64,000 bases of DNA from an uncultured Tenacibaculum sp. (GCF_947495995.1 NZ_CANMAX010000008.1:84427-148426), one strand, 5' to 3'; positions 16,897 to 26,646 are shown, numbered from the stretch's first letter. A program made the numbers and translations. Notes: generated by a model from the letters alone, not told the origin.

Positions 16897-18756
16897 TTAA
16901 GAAGCTTCTAAATATTCTAAAATTGAACTTCCTTTAGGCGCATTTACTTTTTTACGTAGTCGTGATCTGCTTCGAACAACACTATCATCAGAAATTGCTA
17001 ACATAGATGCTATTTGCTTTGTATCTAAATACAATTTTTCCATAGCCAATAAACGCTCTTCTGACTTTGTTAGTTTATAACCTTTATTCTTAAGCTTCAC
17101 AAAAAATGTAGGATGTACTTTGGTAAACTTTTCTTTGAACACATACCAATCTTCAGATGTTAAAATTCGAGTAGTAGTTAAGTCTTGTATTTTAACGATA
17201 GACTTCTGCTCTCCTATTTCTTCTTTTAACTTGGCTAGTTCTTGTGTTAAAGATTCTTGTACTTTACTTTTCTCTAAAAGTTGATTGGTAAATTCTTCTA
17301 AATCTTTCTGATTCTTTTCTAATTTCTTTGCTAAAGCTTTACGCTTTAAATTACCTCTTAGCCAAATTAAATAAATAGCTACAGCAGATAATAACAATAC
17401 AGCTATTAAAACGATCCATAAAATATTTCTTTTCGCCTCATTTAACTTTCTATCTTTTTCAAGTAGAGCAATTTCGGTTTCATTTTTAAATATCTCGTTA
17501 TCTTTTCGTTCAGTTTCAAACTCCGACTGATAGTATAGAAAAGTATTTGTTGTAATTCTTCTTTCTTCTGCATCTTTTGCCTGTGTGTAGGCTTTTAAAT
17601 ATTGATACGATTCTTCTAATTTATTTTGTACAGCAAGCACTTCAGAAAGCTGTTTATTAGCTTGCATTTTCAATTGCACATCGCCTAACCTATTATCTTT
17701 GTCTAATAATTTCTTATAGAATTTTTCTGCTAAACGATATTCTGATTTTGCCTTGTGATATTGACCTGAATAAGATAAAAATGCATTCTTATTAAATTGA
17801 TTACCTCCTCCACTAGCTTTAAGTTTGTTTTCAAAATCTTTTAAATGTTTATACATACTATCTAAATTCTTTGTCTTCAGATAATATTTTGTGTTCAGTT
17901 TAGAAACTTGAATATTAAAACCATTTTGTCTCTTTTCGTTTTTAATTTCTTTGCAAGCTACCGTCAAAGAATCTAGATACTTTCTAGCTTCATTGATTTC
18001 ATTTTTCTTAATGTTTGAAGTGAATAAATGCGAATACGCATAAGAAATAGCTAAAGGATCTTTCATAGCTTTGGCTCCTGCTAAGATTCTTTTTCTTTCA
18101 TATATAGCTTTGTCGTGAAAACCATTTTTACCGTATAAACTCGACAATTCATTTAACGCATAGTTTGCATAACTAGCATCTCCTAGTTTATTATACAATT
18201 CATACGCTTCTTCAAAACGTCGAACACTATTTAAAAAATTGTTTTGATCAAAATAAACTTGTCCGGCAAAAAAACGTGAATCCGCAGCAAAAATAGAATC
18301 TTTACTTGCTAAGAAAAGTGTCCCCGATCTATCATAATCTAAAGCAGCACTATCTAATTGCTCTTTATTGTAGAAATAAGCGGCTCTTTTCAATAATATA
18401 TGTGCTTCTGAACTTTTCTTTTTGAATTTACCTTTATACTGAAGTAAACTTTTTATAGTGTACGATGCTGAATCTAAACTTCCTCTATTAATATAATTTT
18501 GAATAACAAACCTAGATTTTTGGGCAGCTTGATCGTAATCTTCTATCTTCAAATTTAAATCTACATATTGTTGTAAATATTGTAATTGCTGGGGATGATT
18601 ACTTCGAATCATTTCATTGGTTAAGGTATCTAAAACTGCAATGCGTACATCTTGAGTGATATTCTCATCTAACTTCTTTAATAGTCTTTCTGTTTTGTCT
18701 TGAGAATAACTATTTAAAAATGAAAAAAATACAAGAAAATAAATACTACGCTTCAT
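16897..18756 (-). CDS. TPR-transmembrane-HTH transcriptional regulator (second copy)
   Basis: A 619-residue protein built like the regulator at 14789. It has a signal peptide (YFLVFFSFLNSYSQ), TPR repeats to about residue 400 (AGQVYFDQNNFLNSVRRFEE, LNELSSLYGKNGFHDKAIYE), and a membrane helix at about 440-462 (ILWIVLIAVLLLSAVAIYLI). A coiled coil (about 475-525) and a C-terminal helix-turn-helix (KLTKSEERLLAMEKLYLDTK, QIASMLAISDDSVVRSRSRL) follow. The sensory repeats differ from those of the other regulator, so the two probably read different signals. It is transcribed towards the surface locus, with its own promoter region at 18757-18830. Confidence 0.85.
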   Translation of the reverse strand: MKRSIYFLVFFSFLNSYSQDKTERLLKKLDENITQDVRIAVLDTLTNEMIRSNHPQQLQYLQQYVDLNLKIEDYDQAAQKSRFVIQNYINRGSLDSASYTIKSLLQYKGKFKKKSSEAHILLKRAAYFYNKEQLDSAALDYDRSGTLFLASKDSIFAADSRFFAGQVYFDQNNFLNSVRRFEEAYELYNKLGDASYANYALNELSSLYGKNGFHDKAIYERKRILAGAKAMKDPLAISYAYSHLFTSNIKKNEINEARKYLDSLTVACKEIKNEKRQNGFNIQVSKLNTKYYLKTKNLDSMYKHLKDFENKLKASGGGNQFNKNAFLSYSGQYHKAKSEYRLAEKFYKKLLDKDNRLGDVQLKMQANKQLSEVLAVQNKLEESYQYLKAYTQAKDAEERRITTNTFLYYQSEFETERKDNEIFKNETEIALLEKDRKLNEAKRNILWIVLIAVLLLSAVAIYLIWLRGNLKRKALAKKLEKNQKDLEEFTNQLLEKSKVQESLTQELAKLKEEIGEQKSIVKIQDLTTTRILTSEDWYVFKEKFTKVHPTFFVKLKNKGYKLTKSEERLLAMEKLYLDTKQIASMLAISDDSVVRSRSRLRKKVNAPKGSSILEYLEAS

Positions 18757-18832
18757 CTACACTGATAATAAATTAACTATAATAAACTAAAATTCAAATT
18801 TAGTTGATAAAATCAATAACGAAAAATAGCAA

Positions 18833-18872
18833 AAAAAAATGCAGAATATCAAAAGTATTTCTGCATTTTTTT
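18833..18872 (-). terminator. Terminator of the cysS-yidD-lgt operon
   Basis: AAAAAAATGCAGAA (18833-18846) and TTCTGCATTTTTTT (18859-18872) pair perfectly. On the minus strand the hairpin is followed by a T run, so it stops transcription coming from lgt. Confidence 0.75.
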
Positions 18873-18889
18873 AATTTATATTATTGAAA

Positions 18890-19747
18890 CTAACTCGTAG
18901 TTTTTGGCTTTCTGAACATTAACCACACTCCTATTAAGATTAAAGGAATACTAAGTACTTGACCTGTATTGAACATAAAAATCCAATCTTCTCTAGTATC
19001 TACTTGTGGTTTCTTTAAGAACTCTATGAAGAATCGAAGCGACCATAAAGCAATCATAAATACACCAAATAAATATCCTTCTTTCTTCTTTTTATCCGTT
19101 TTCCAATATAACCTCCACAGAATAAAAAATAGAATTAAGTAACTAAATGCTTCGTACAACTGTGTTGGATGTACAGGATATTTTTCTCCAGCTCTTTTAA
19201 AGATTACTCCAAAACTTGTTCCGGTTGGTTTTCCATAAATCTCTGAATTGAAGAAATTTCCCATTCGAATGAAAAATCCAGCTAAAGCTACCATAATTCC
19301 CATTCTATCTAGAATAAACAACCATGATTTTTGTAAATGCTTTTTAGCATAAAAGTATAAAGCTATTGGAATTGCAACTGCAGCACCATGGCTAGCAAAT
19401 CCTGAAATTCCTGTAAACTTCCATCCTTTAATTAAACCAAAGAAGGCTTCTGCTCCTTCTCTTTTTTCAAAAGGTAAAATAATTTTCCAAAGATTATCTT
19501 GATAGTCTGGCCAACTGTAAAAGAAAACTTCTCCTAAACGCATACCAACTAACATAGATATAAACGTATACATGAATAAAGGATCCATTTTATCATGAGA
19601 AATGTTATCTTCTGTATAAATTTTCTTCATCAAATGTGTTCCTAATATAAATGCTATTACAAACATTAAACTATACCAACGAACACTAAAACCTCCTATA
19701 TTGAAGATTTCGGGATTCTGGTTCCAAGTAATTGCTAAAAAATTCAT
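18890..19747 (-). CDS. lgt: Prolipoprotein diacylglyceryl transferase
   Basis: A 285-residue polytopic inner-membrane enzyme that transfers diacylglycerol from phosphatidylglycerol to the lipobox cysteine of prolipoproteins. Family motifs are visible: the N-terminal GFSVRWYSLMF, the central RMGNFFNSEIYGKPT with the signature Arg and Asn, and VHPTQLYEA. At least six hydrophobic segments are present and the length is typical. It is the last gene of the cysS-yidD-lgt operon, 22 bp after yidD. It would lipidate the lipoproteins encoded elsewhere in this window. Confidence 0.95.
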   Translation of the reverse strand: MNFLAITWNQNPEIFNIGGFSVRWYSLMFVIAFILGTHLMKKIYTEDNISHDKMDPLFMYTFISMLVGMRLGEVFFYSWPDYQDNLWKIILPFEKREGAEAFFGLIKGWKFTGISGFASHGAAVAIPIALYFYAKKHLQKSWLFILDRMGIMVALAGFFIRMGNFFNSEIYGKPTGTSFGVIFKRAGEKYPVHPTQLYEAFSYLILFFILWRLYWKTDKKKKEGYLFGVFMIALWSLRFFIEFLKKPQVDTREDWIFMFNTGQVLSIPLILIGVWLMFRKPKTTS

Positions 19748-19769
19748 GTATTGTAAGTAAGTTCAGTTT

Positions 19770-20012
19770 TTATTTTTTTGGTTTCTTTTCTGGTACCGGA
19801 TCGTAACCGCTGCCTCCCCAAGGGTGACAACTAAAGATTCGTTTTATTCCTAACCAACCACCATAAAATAACCCGTGTTTTTTTAATGCTTCTAACGTGT
19901 AAGAAGAACATGTCGGATTGTATCTACATGTAGCTGGTGTAAATGGTGATATTGCCGTTTGATAAAAACGAATTAATAACACGAACGGAAAGATGAGAAT
20001 TTTTTTTAACAA
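19770..20012 (-). CDS. yidD: Membrane protein insertion efficiency factor YidD
   Basis: An 80-residue protein with the family features: an N-terminal amphipathic/hydrophobic helix ([20 protein letters not shown]), the cysteine motif [10 protein letters not shown], then [15 protein letters not shown] and [12 protein letters not shown]. It associates with the inner membrane and helps YidC-dependent insertion. It lies 5 bp downstream of cysS and upstream of lgt. Confidence 0.95.
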   Translation of the reverse strand: MLKKILIFPFVLLIRFYQTAISPFTPATCRYNPTCSSYTLEALKKHGLFYGGWLGIKRIFSCHPWGGSGYDPVPEKKPKK

Positions 20013-20017
20013 AACGA

Positions 20018-21499
20018 CTAGTTTACAGTAAAAGTTGTTCCTTCTCTACCATCTTTTAACTGAATTCCTAACTCAGCCAACTCATCTCTGATTTTATCCG
20101 ATAAAGCCCAATCTTTATTTTCTCTTGCTTCTTTTCTTAATTTAATTAAAAGCTCTACAGTACCATCTAATTTATTTGATCCTTCATCTTTAGCATCGTT
20201 TACTAATCCTAAAATATCAAATACAAACGCGTTCATTGTTTCTTTTAATAAAGTCAAATCACTTTCTGTTATCGTTGCTTTGTTATCTTTTAATTGATTG
20301 ATAAACTTAACAGCATCAAAAAGTTTTGCTATTGCAATAGGAGTATTAAAATCATCGTTCATTGCATCATAACATTCCTGTTTCCATTTAGCAACATCAA
20401 AAGAAGAACTTCCTCCTGTTTGTATTGCATCTAATAATGATACAGCTTCCATTAAACGATTATAACCTTTTTCAGAAGCTAATAATCCATCGTTAGAAAA
20501 ATCTAAAATACTTCTGTAGTTCGCTTGCATGATAAAGAAACGTACAACACCAGCACCAAAAGCTTTGCTTAAAACTTTATTTTCTCCTGTTAAAATTTCT
20601 CCTGGTAAAATACTATTTCCTGTTGATTTCGACATTTTTTGTGAATTCAACAGTAACATATTAGCATGCATCCAGTAGTTTACAGGTTGAACACCTGAAC
20701 AAGCATGAGATTGTGCTATTTCACATTCGTGATGCGGGAATTTTAAATCCATTCCTCCACCGTGAATATCAATTTGTTCTCCTAGATATTTAGAACTCAT
20801 TACAGAACACTCTAAATGCCATCCTGGAAATCCTTCTCCCCAAGGTGAAGGCCAACGCATAATGTGACGCTCATCTGCTTTTTTCCAAAGTGCAAAATCT
20901 TGTGGGTTTTTCTTTTCAGATTGCCCATCTAAAGCTCTTGTATTATGAATTGCATCTTCTACATTTCTTCCTGAAAGAATTCCGTAATTGTTTCCTTCTT
21001 CATTGTATTTAAGCACATCAAAATATACAGATCCATTAACTTCGTAAGCAAGACCTTTATCCATGATTTCTTTAATCATTTCGATTTGCTCTACAATATG
21101 TCCAGTTGCAGTTGGTTCTATACTTGGTGGAAGAAAATTATACTTTGCAGTTATGGTATGAAAATCTACAGTATAACGCTGTACAACTTCCATTGGTTCT
21201 ATTTCTTCTAAACGTGCTTTCTTTGCTATCTTATCTTCTCCTTCTTCTGCATCACTCTCTAAATGTCCAGCATCAGTAATATTTCTTACATATCTTACTT
21301 TATAACCTAAGTGTAAAAGATATCTAAATACCATGTCAAAAGACATGAATGTTCTTAAGTTACCTAAATGTACATTACTGTATACTGTTGGACCACAGAC
21401 ATACATACCTACTCTCCCTTCTGTTACGGGTTTAAATACTTCTTTTGACTTCGAAAGTGAGTTATAGATCTTTAGTTGATTTTCTTTGTATAGCTCCAT
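20018..21499 (-). CDS. cysS: Cysteinyl-tRNA synthetase
   Basis: A 493-residue class I aminoacyl-tRNA synthetase that charges tRNA-Cys in the cytoplasm. Visible signatures are the zinc-binding and active-site start ([19 protein letters not shown], including the HIGH-type HLGN), zinc ligands in [11 protein letters not shown] and [10 protein letters not shown], and the KMSKSTGNS loop. The C-terminal DALR-like helical region ends in [15 protein letters not shown]. It is the first gene of the cysS-yidD-lgt operon, with a promoter presumed in the upstream gap. Confidence 0.96.
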   Translation of the reverse strand: MELYKENQLKIYNSLSKSKEVFKPVTEGRVGMYVCGPTVYSNVHLGNLRTFMSFDMVFRYLLHLGYKVRYVRNITDAGHLESDAEEGEDKIAKKARLEEIEPMEVVQRYTVDFHTITAKYNFLPPSIEPTATGHIVEQIEMIKEIMDKGLAYEVNGSVYFDVLKYNEEGNNYGILSGRNVEDAIHNTRALDGQSEKKNPQDFALWKKADERHIMRWPSPWGEGFPGWHLECSVMSSKYLGEQIDIHGGGMDLKFPHHECEIAQSHACSGVQPVNYWMHANMLLLNSQKMSKSTGNSILPGEILTGENKVLSKAFGAGVVRFFIMQANYRSILDFSNDGLLASEKGYNRLMEAVSLLDAIQTGGSSSFDVAKWKQECYDAMNDDFNTPIAIAKLFDAVKFINQLKDNKATITESDLTLLKETMNAFVFDILGLVNDAKDEGSNKLDGTVELLIKLRKEARENKDWALSDKIRDELAELGIQLKDGREGTTFTVN

Positions 21500-21809
21500 T
21501 AGATTACACTATTTTGAAATGTAAATATAGGTACTTTTAATGAAGTTAAATCATAATTTTATTTAAAAAGTAATTTTATGTTTCTCTAAATATTCATCAA
21601 ATTCGCAATGTTTAAAATTAAACATGTATCACAGTAATATCAATGGCTTACGCTTATTTCATTTTAGATACAATGTTTAATTTAAAACATCAATTTCACT
21701 ACTTTTTAAATACCTATTCTCATATAAAATTGTATTAAAAAAATTAAGGCTGATGATTAAAAAATCGCCAACCTTAAAATTGAATTTTATATAGTTTGTT
21801 TACTGCTTT
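21500..21809. other. Intergenic region upstream of cysS
   Basis: About 310 bp without a gene. It should hold the cysS promoter and the end of the minus-strand sigma operon. I see two related inverted segments, ATGTTTAAAATTAAACAT near 21609 and its approximate reverse complement near 21672, which could pair. An imperfect stem TTAAGG...CCTTAA near 21747-21778 may be a weak terminator for the gene ending at 21810. No gene or RNA is recognised. Confidence 0.4.
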
Positions 21810-22814
21810 TTATTTTTTTGCAAAACTTAATTCTCCATATTTTACATTCATATTAAATTTTGCATCTTTAGGAGCTCTAATTATAATTAATCGCTTAACT
21901 TTCAACTTACTTCTATCTTTTAAAAGTTTTTGAATTTTTATACGTTCTTTCTTCTTTTTCTCTAATTTCTTAAGTTGTTTTTCTAATTTTTCTCGATTCT
22001 TTTTCATTGCTTTTTCAGCCTTCTTCAATTGCTTTTCAATTTTCTCTTTCATCTTTTTTTGATACTCTTTGGCCTTTTTCTCTCTTTCTTTTTGATGCGC
22101 TTCATGCTCTTCGATAAAAAACTTTAAATCGTTTTTACCATTTTGTCTACCAGACATTGTAATATTTGAATCGTCTGTAGAAATTGAAATTAACTTGTCT
22201 CCTACTTTAACTTTAGCATTTTTCCCTAATGCTTCTTTATTTTCTTCTTTCCATCGTTTTAAATAATCTTTGTCTTTCTTGTATTCATCAAAATCAAATT
22301 CTGTAAAAAAGAACATTGGTGGTGCAGGAGGAGCTGGTGGTGCTATAACTCCTGTAAACATTGGTGGCTCTGGTGGTAAAGGCGGCATGATAAAATCAAT
22401 TGAGTCTAATACATCTAAACTTCCTATAGAGAAATCTGATAAATCATCAACAATAAATGTATAATCAGGATTATCAAAATTAAACGTATTAAAGTCTATC
22501 CTTGAGTTTGACCTCGAATTGATTGTAATTTTTTCACTGTTTCCAAAAGCATCGAAATTCCACTTAGCGTAAAAATGATCTTTCATTTCTTCTGTTACTT
22601 CTTCTCCTTCAACCATCATGTATGCCTCAACAACAACTTTGTTTTTATTCCATGGATGAATTTGAATATCAGAATGTCTAGTATTAATATCTATTACCAC
22701 ATCTGATTTTACATTAAACTCCTCTTTAAAGTCATTATCTTTTTTTTGTCCTTGTAGATGAAAAGTACCTAGTACTAAAATCAATCCTATTATTTTATAT
22801 GATACGATTCTCAT
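21810..22814 (-). CDS. Exported DUF4097-like protein with Pro-rich and charged-helix insertions
   Basis: I place the start at ATG 22814 because it gives a clean signal peptide (IIGLILVLGTFHLQGQ); a start at 22841 adds nine residues. The protein has beta-helix-like motifs seen in putative-adhesin DUF4097 proteins (INTRHSDIQIHPW near the start, MNVKYGELSFAKK at the end). Between these lie a proline cluster (PPLPPEPPMF, APPAPPAPPMF) and a run of about 80 residues made almost only of K, E, Q, A and R, probably a single charged helix or coiled coil. It is the third gene of an ECF sigma operon and overlaps the end of the preceding gene by 20 bp. It is probably an envelope protein; its function is unknown. 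Confidence 0.7.
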   Translation of the reverse strand: MRIVSYKIIGLILVLGTFHLQGQKKDNDFKEEFNVKSDVVIDINTRHSDIQIHPWNKNKVVVEAYMMVEGEEVTEEMKDHFYAKWNFDAFGNSEKITINSRSNSRIDFNTFNFDNPDYTFIVDDLSDFSIGSLDVLDSIDFIMPPLPPEPPMFTGVIAPPAPPAPPMFFFTEFDFDEYKKDKDYLKRWKEENKEALGKNAKVKVGDKLISISTDDSNITMSGRQNGKNDLKFFIEEHEAHQKEREKKAKEYQKKMKEKIEKQLKKAEKAMKKNREKLEKQLKKLEKKKKERIKIQKLLKDRSKLKVKRLIIIRAPKDAKFNMNVKYGELSFAKK

Positions 22815-23346
22815 TTGAATTTTCTTTAGGTTGTAAATCATTAATTTGATCTTTTAACTGAATTAAAAGTTGTAAGCGTAATTGAAGATTTGTAATTAAC
22901 GAGTTGATTGTTTCTTTGGTTATTCCTTCTTTTTTAAGTTTTTGGTTTAACCTTTTATAATCAACATCTAGCTTACTTATCTTCTCAAAATACTCATCTA
23001 ATAAGGCCTTATTTTCTGATGTAATATCTAAACTGGCTATTTCGTAATTAATAGCCGTTAAGTAATAGTTTTCTATTTTTTTCATTTCAGGAGAAATGTC
23101 TCCTAAACTTATTTCTTCTTTAACTTCTACTTCTTCTCCATTAGATTCTGGTTGAGTTATATAGAATGTTAATCCTACACCTAATAAAACTACAATTGAA
23201 GCCACTTTGTAAAGCCAACTGTATGATTTTCTTTTCTCTGGAAAAGCTTCGTTTAACTTATCTAAAAATCTATCTTCATGATTATTAGATAACTCTAAAT
23301 TTTCTTCTTGAAAGTCTTCAACTAAATTTCTAATATCTTTCGGCAT
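22795..23346 (-). CDS. Membrane-anchored probable anti-sigma factor
   Basis: A 183-residue protein with an acidic cytoplasmic N-terminus (MPKDIRNLVEDFQEENLEL), one membrane helix at about residues 46-64 (VASIVVLLGVGLTFYI), and a helical, Leu/Lys-rich C-terminal part. The start overlaps the sigma-factor gene by 17 bp, implying translational coupling. No zinc-binding HxxxCxxC motif is visible. The anti-sigma role is inferred from its position and topology only. Confidence 0.6.
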   Translation of the reverse strand: MPKDIRNLVEDFQEENLELSNNHEDRFLDKLNEAFPEKRKSYSWLYKVASIVVLLGVGLTFYITQPESNGEEVEVKEEISLGDISPEMKKIENYYLTAINYEIASLDITSENKALLDEYFEKISKLDVDYKRLNQKLKKEGITKETINSLITNLQLRLQLLIQLKDQINDLQPKENSNENRII

Positions 23347-23890
23347 AGTTTTTAACTTTTAAGTATTCTTTTATTAATTTTTTACCTCTCATTAAATGTG
23401 TTCTAGAAGTTACTTCTGTAATTCCTAATACACTGGAAATTTCTTTATGATCGTAACCCTCTAATAGATATAAAGTAAGTACTAATCGATACTTTTCTTT
23501 CTGATTATTTATCGCTTCAATGATCATTTGTGTTGTAATTGAATTATCAACTTCCCAACTTTCATTCTCATCAATAGTTTGATATACCTCTTCATTTATC
23601 GAAACCATTTCTAATCTATTTCTTTTTAATTCATCTATACTTTGGTTGATCACAATTCTTTTTAACCAAGCTCCAAATGCAACTTCAGCTTTGTAACTAT
23701 TAATATTTTTAAATGCTTTTACAAATGCTTCTTGCATAACATCTTCTGCTATAAATTTATCTTTCACATACCTGTGAGCAATCAAGAACATTGCTTTACT
23801 ATAACTTCTATAAAGTTCTAGTTGAGCTTTTTTATCTTGCCGTTTACAAGCATTTATTAGCTTTTGATGAAACTGTTTAGTTGATTTCAT
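23330..23890 (-). CDS. ECF RNA polymerase sigma factor
   Basis: A 186-residue sigma-70 family protein. Region 2 contains FIAEDVMQEAFVKAF and FGAWLKRIVINQSID; region 4 contains LEGYDHKEISSVLGI and SRTHLMRGKKLI, a helix-turn-helix for the -35 element. It starts a three-gene operon with a membrane protein and an exported protein. It is divergent from meaB, with about 100 bp between the starts. Confidence 0.9.
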   Translation of the reverse strand: MKSTKQFHQKLINACKRQDKKAQLELYRSYSKAMFLIAHRYVKDKFIAEDVMQEAFVKAFKNINSYKAEVAFGAWLKRIVINQSIDELKRNRLEMVSINEEVYQTIDENESWEVDNSITTQMIIEAINNQKEKYRLVLTLYLLEGYDHKEISSVLGITEVTSRTHLMRGKKLIKEYLKVKNYAERY

Positions 23891-23994
23891 TTATTGATTT
23901 CTTGTCTTAAAGACGACACATTTTTTTATGCGTTGCATTTTTGAATAATTTTTTATTTCTAAATTTACAAATAGTATTATGTATACCTTGTTTA

Positions 23995-25077
23995 ATGGCA
24001 AATAATTCAAAATCAAACCTATCAGAAAAAGAAGGTGTTTCTCAACCAGAAACTACCAGTAAGAATTCTGCTGAAAGAATAAAATTAAATAGACGAAAGC
24101 GTGCTACAACCGAAGAATTTGTTGCTAAAATTTTACAAGGTGATATTACATTTTTAAGTCGCGCTATTACTTTAGTAGAAAGCACAAATAAGAAGCACCA
24201 AGAAAAGGCTAATGAAATTTTAAATGCATGTTTACCCTATGCAAATAAATCGGTACGAGTTGGTATTACAGGAGTTCCTGGTGTTGGAAAAAGTACTTTT
24301 ATTGAAAGCTTTGGAAAACATTTAACACAACTTGGAAAAAAAGTTGCTGTATTAGCTGTAGATCCTAGTAGTTCTATAAACAAAGGAAGTATTTTAGGAG
24401 ATAAAACTAGAATGGAACAATTGGTCACTGATAAAAATGCTTTTATTCGTCCTTCTCCTTCTGGTACTTCGTTGGGTGGAGTTGCACAAAAAACTAGAGA
24501 AAGTATTATTTTATGTGAAGCTGCTGGTTTTGATACAATTATTATTGAAACTGTTGGTGTTGGACAAAGTGAAACTGCCGTTCATTCTATGGTTGATTTT
24601 TTCCTTTTACTAAAACTTTCTGGTGCTGGTGATGAGCTTCAAGGAATTAAAAGAGGAATTATTGAAATGGCCGATGCTATTGTAATTAATAAAGCTGATG
24701 GTGATAATGTAAAAAATGCTAAAATTGCCAAAGTTGAATTCAATAGAGCATTACATTTATATCCGCCTAAAGAAAACGGATGGCAACCTAAAGTTTTAAC
24801 TGCAAGTGCACTTCAAAATTCTGGAATAGATGAAATCTATCAAATGATTTTAAACTATATTAAATCATCAGAAGAAAACGGGTATTTCAATAAAAGACGA
24901 AATCTTCAAAACAAACATTGGCTGTTTTCTACAATTGAACAAGAATTAAAAAGACGTTTTTATGAGCATCCTGAGGTAAATTCTCAATTAAAAAATGAAA
25001 TTATTGAGCTTAATTCAGGAAAAACCACTCCATTTTTTAGTGCCGATAAACTATTGAATCTGCTCAATAAAAGTTAA
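23995..25077 (+). CDS. meaB: Methylmalonyl-CoA mutase-associated GTPase MeaB
   Basis: A G3E-family P-loop GTPase that guards cofactor loading and reactivation of the B12-dependent methylmalonyl-CoA mutase. Motifs are Walker A GVPGVGKSTF, VDPSS, the metal-binding loop ETVGVGQSE and the base-specificity motif NKADGD. I chose ATG 23995, giving 360 residues starting MANNSKSN. A TTG at 23941 would add a hydrophobic stretch that is not part of this family and probably lies in promoter DNA. The mutase itself is not in this window. Confidence 0.93.
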   Translation: MANNSKSNLSEKEGVSQPETTSKNSAERIKLNRRKRATTEEFVAKILQGDITFLSRAITLVESTNKKHQEKANEILNACLPYANKSVRVGITGVPGVGKSTFIESFGKHLTQLGKKVAVLAVDPSSSINKGSILGDKTRMEQLVTDKNAFIRPSPSGTSLGGVAQKTRESIILCEAAGFDTIIIETVGVGQSETAVHSMVDFFLLLKLSGAGDELQGIKRGIIEMADAIVINKADGDNVKNAKIAKVEFNRALHLYPPKENGWQPKVLTASALQNSGIDEIYQMILNYIKSSEENGYFNKRRNLQNKHWLFSTIEQELKRRFYEHPEVNSQLKNEIIELNSGKTTPFFSADKLLNLLNKS

Positions 25078-25223
25078 AAATCAACCGTTTATCGAGGTTT
25101 AACACTTTTTTTGATTTAAATTTACGTAATTTGATGTAAGTTTTTAAATAACAATCAGTCTAAACTTAAAATTTGGCATGTAAATTGATGTTAAAATTTT
25201 AAGGTAAATAAAAATCCCAACTT

Positions 25224-25943
25224 ATGAAGAAATTATTTTATGTAACACTGATGATGGTATCTACCTTGGCATGGGCTCAACAAGATGAGACTTGTGATAC
25301 CGACGAGAAATTAGTTGACGATTTAAACAGTATTACTAAATGTACTGTTAAGCAAACAAAAAATAAAAAAGATAAAAAGTCTAGACAAATTAGTGTGAGA
25401 GTTTCTGCTTCTAAAAAGCGTTTTCTTAAAAGAAGAAAAAAAGATGCTGCTACAGAAGCTAACCAACTAGGGAGTTCTGGAATTTCTGCTGTACAAAATC
25501 CTACTAACCTTAGTAAGTCTTTAAAAATTAAAACAAATCTTGCTGCTTTAAAAAACAGTTTATCAAGAGAAGAATTGAGACAAGCTCAAAAATTCGCTAC
25601 TGTTGATGCTATTCCTGCTTTCCCAAGTTGTAATAGTGGTAATAAAGACCAATTAGATTGTTTTAATGACGAAATGATAAAGCACATTCAAGAATATTTT
25701 GCATATCCTGATGAAGCTTTATTAAATAAGCAAGAAGGTGAAGTTTGGGTTCGTTTTATCATAGACACTAAAGGAAATGTAACAAACATTAAAACTTTAG
25801 GTCCTAAAGGAGGTAAAATTTTAAACGATGAAGCAATTCGTGTTGTTTCTAACTTACCAAAATTTACTCCAGCAATGAAAGACGGTAAGCCAGTTTCTGT
25901 AAAATATGGTTTCCCTATCAATTTCTCATTAGAAGATAATTAA
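25224..25943 (+). CDS. Exported TonB C-terminal domain protein (paralog 1 of 3)
   Basis: A 239-residue protein with a cleavable-type signal peptide ending LAWAQ, a segment with two Cys (ETCDT and DLNSITKCTVK), and a basic stretch (KKRFLKRRKK). From about residue 130 comes a TonB_C domain (AIPAFPSC, DCFNDEMIKHIQEYFAYPDE, GEVWVRFIIDTKGNVTNI, PKGGKILNDEA, VKYGFPINFSL). A normal TonB has an uncleaved anchor and a Pro-rich spacer, and neither is seen here. It may work in the periplasm or at the outer membrane rather than as a classical energy transducer. Close paralogs are at 44460 and 45318. Confidence 0.8.
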   Translation: MKKLFYVTLMMVSTLAWAQQDETCDTDEKLVDDLNSITKCTVKQTKNKKDKKSRQISVRVSASKKRFLKRRKKDAATEANQLGSSGISAVQNPTNLSKSLKIKTNLAALKNSLSREELRQAQKFATVDAIPAFPSCNSGNKDQLDCFNDEMIKHIQEYFAYPDEALLNKQEGEVWVRFIIDTKGNVTNIKTLGPKGGKILNDEAIRVVSNLPKFTPAMKDGKPVSVKYGFPINFSLEDN

Positions 25944-25963
25944 TATTAAAAACTTATACATTG

Positions 25964-25995
25964 AAAAAGACCAACAAATTTTGTTGGTCTTTTTT
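25964..25995. terminator. Bidirectional terminator
   Basis: AAAAAGACCAACAAA (25964-25978) pairs with TTTGTTGGTCTTTTT (25980-25994). The A and T flanks let it work for the TonB_C gene (+) and for the barrel gene (-) that converge here. Confidence 0.8.
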
Positions 25996-26026
25996 ATTTA
26001 CAAACTTTTATTATCTCTAAATTTTC

Positions 26027-26530
26027 TTACAAGTATAAAGCAAAACCGATTAATCCTTGAAATACTCCATCTTGATCGTCTAATCCGATATTGTATCTTA
26101 CCGTTGGTTTTATACTTACTTTATCTCCAATAAAATAAGCGTAACCACCTTGAATTCCTAACCAGTTTGCACTTCCTCCTGTAAATGATGTTCCTGTAAA
26201 ATCTACTCCTACTGGAAATGTTCCTTCGATGTAATATTCTGCTCCAACTTTATAAACAAAAGATTCATTGGCGTCATTATATCCTAAACCTCCTTTAAGA
26301 GCTAAATCATCCATAACGAAATAACCTCCGTCTAAACCTACAGAAAATGTTGTACTTCCGTTTACCGAAGTTAAATAGAAACCAGTATTACCAGTTGTCG
26401 CTGAACCAGTATTCGCTTCTATGATAAACTTTCCTTTTTGAGTTGGCGAATTTTCTCCTTCATTTGAACTTTGTGCTTTAGCTGTTAATCCAAATAATAC
26501 CACAGCAATTGTTAAAAAAACTTTTTTCAT
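26027..26530 (-). CDS. Outer-membrane beta-barrel protein
   Basis: A 167-residue protein with a signal peptide (TIAVVLFGLTAKAQ). It shows alternating hydrophobic/polar strands with glycine-rich turns (FSVGLDGGYFVMDDLALKGG, WLGIQGGYAYFIGDKVSIK) and ends in a hydrophobic strand (FQGLIGFALYL), as in small 8-stranded barrels of the OmpX/OmpA-like type. It is transcribed alone. The ligand or role is unknown. Confidence 0.75.
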   Translation of the reverse strand: MKKVFLTIAVVLFGLTAKAQSSNEGENSPTQKGKFIIEANTGSATTGNTGFYLTSVNGSTTFSVGLDGGYFVMDDLALKGGLGYNDANESFVYKVGAEYYIEGTFPVGVDFTGTSFTGGSANWLGIQGGYAYFIGDKVSIKPTVRYNIGLDDQDGVFQGLIGFALYL

Positions 26531-26646
26531 ATTTTTAATTGATTAATTATTTACACTTCAAAAGTAGTAGCATTAATCATCAAGAAAATTATGAAATCTA
26601 TATCCGCTGCTAATTAACCAATATTTGTAGTAAGAAAATTCTTATA

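Noticed and set aside
22270..22464. Gly-rich plus-strand frame
   Set aside because: It is the complement of the proline-rich region of the DUF4097-like gene; its Gly runs mirror Pro codons.
23941..23994. TTG start for meaB giving 18 extra residues
   Set aside because: The extension is hydrophobic and unlike the family, and overlaps sequence that should be promoter between divergent genes.
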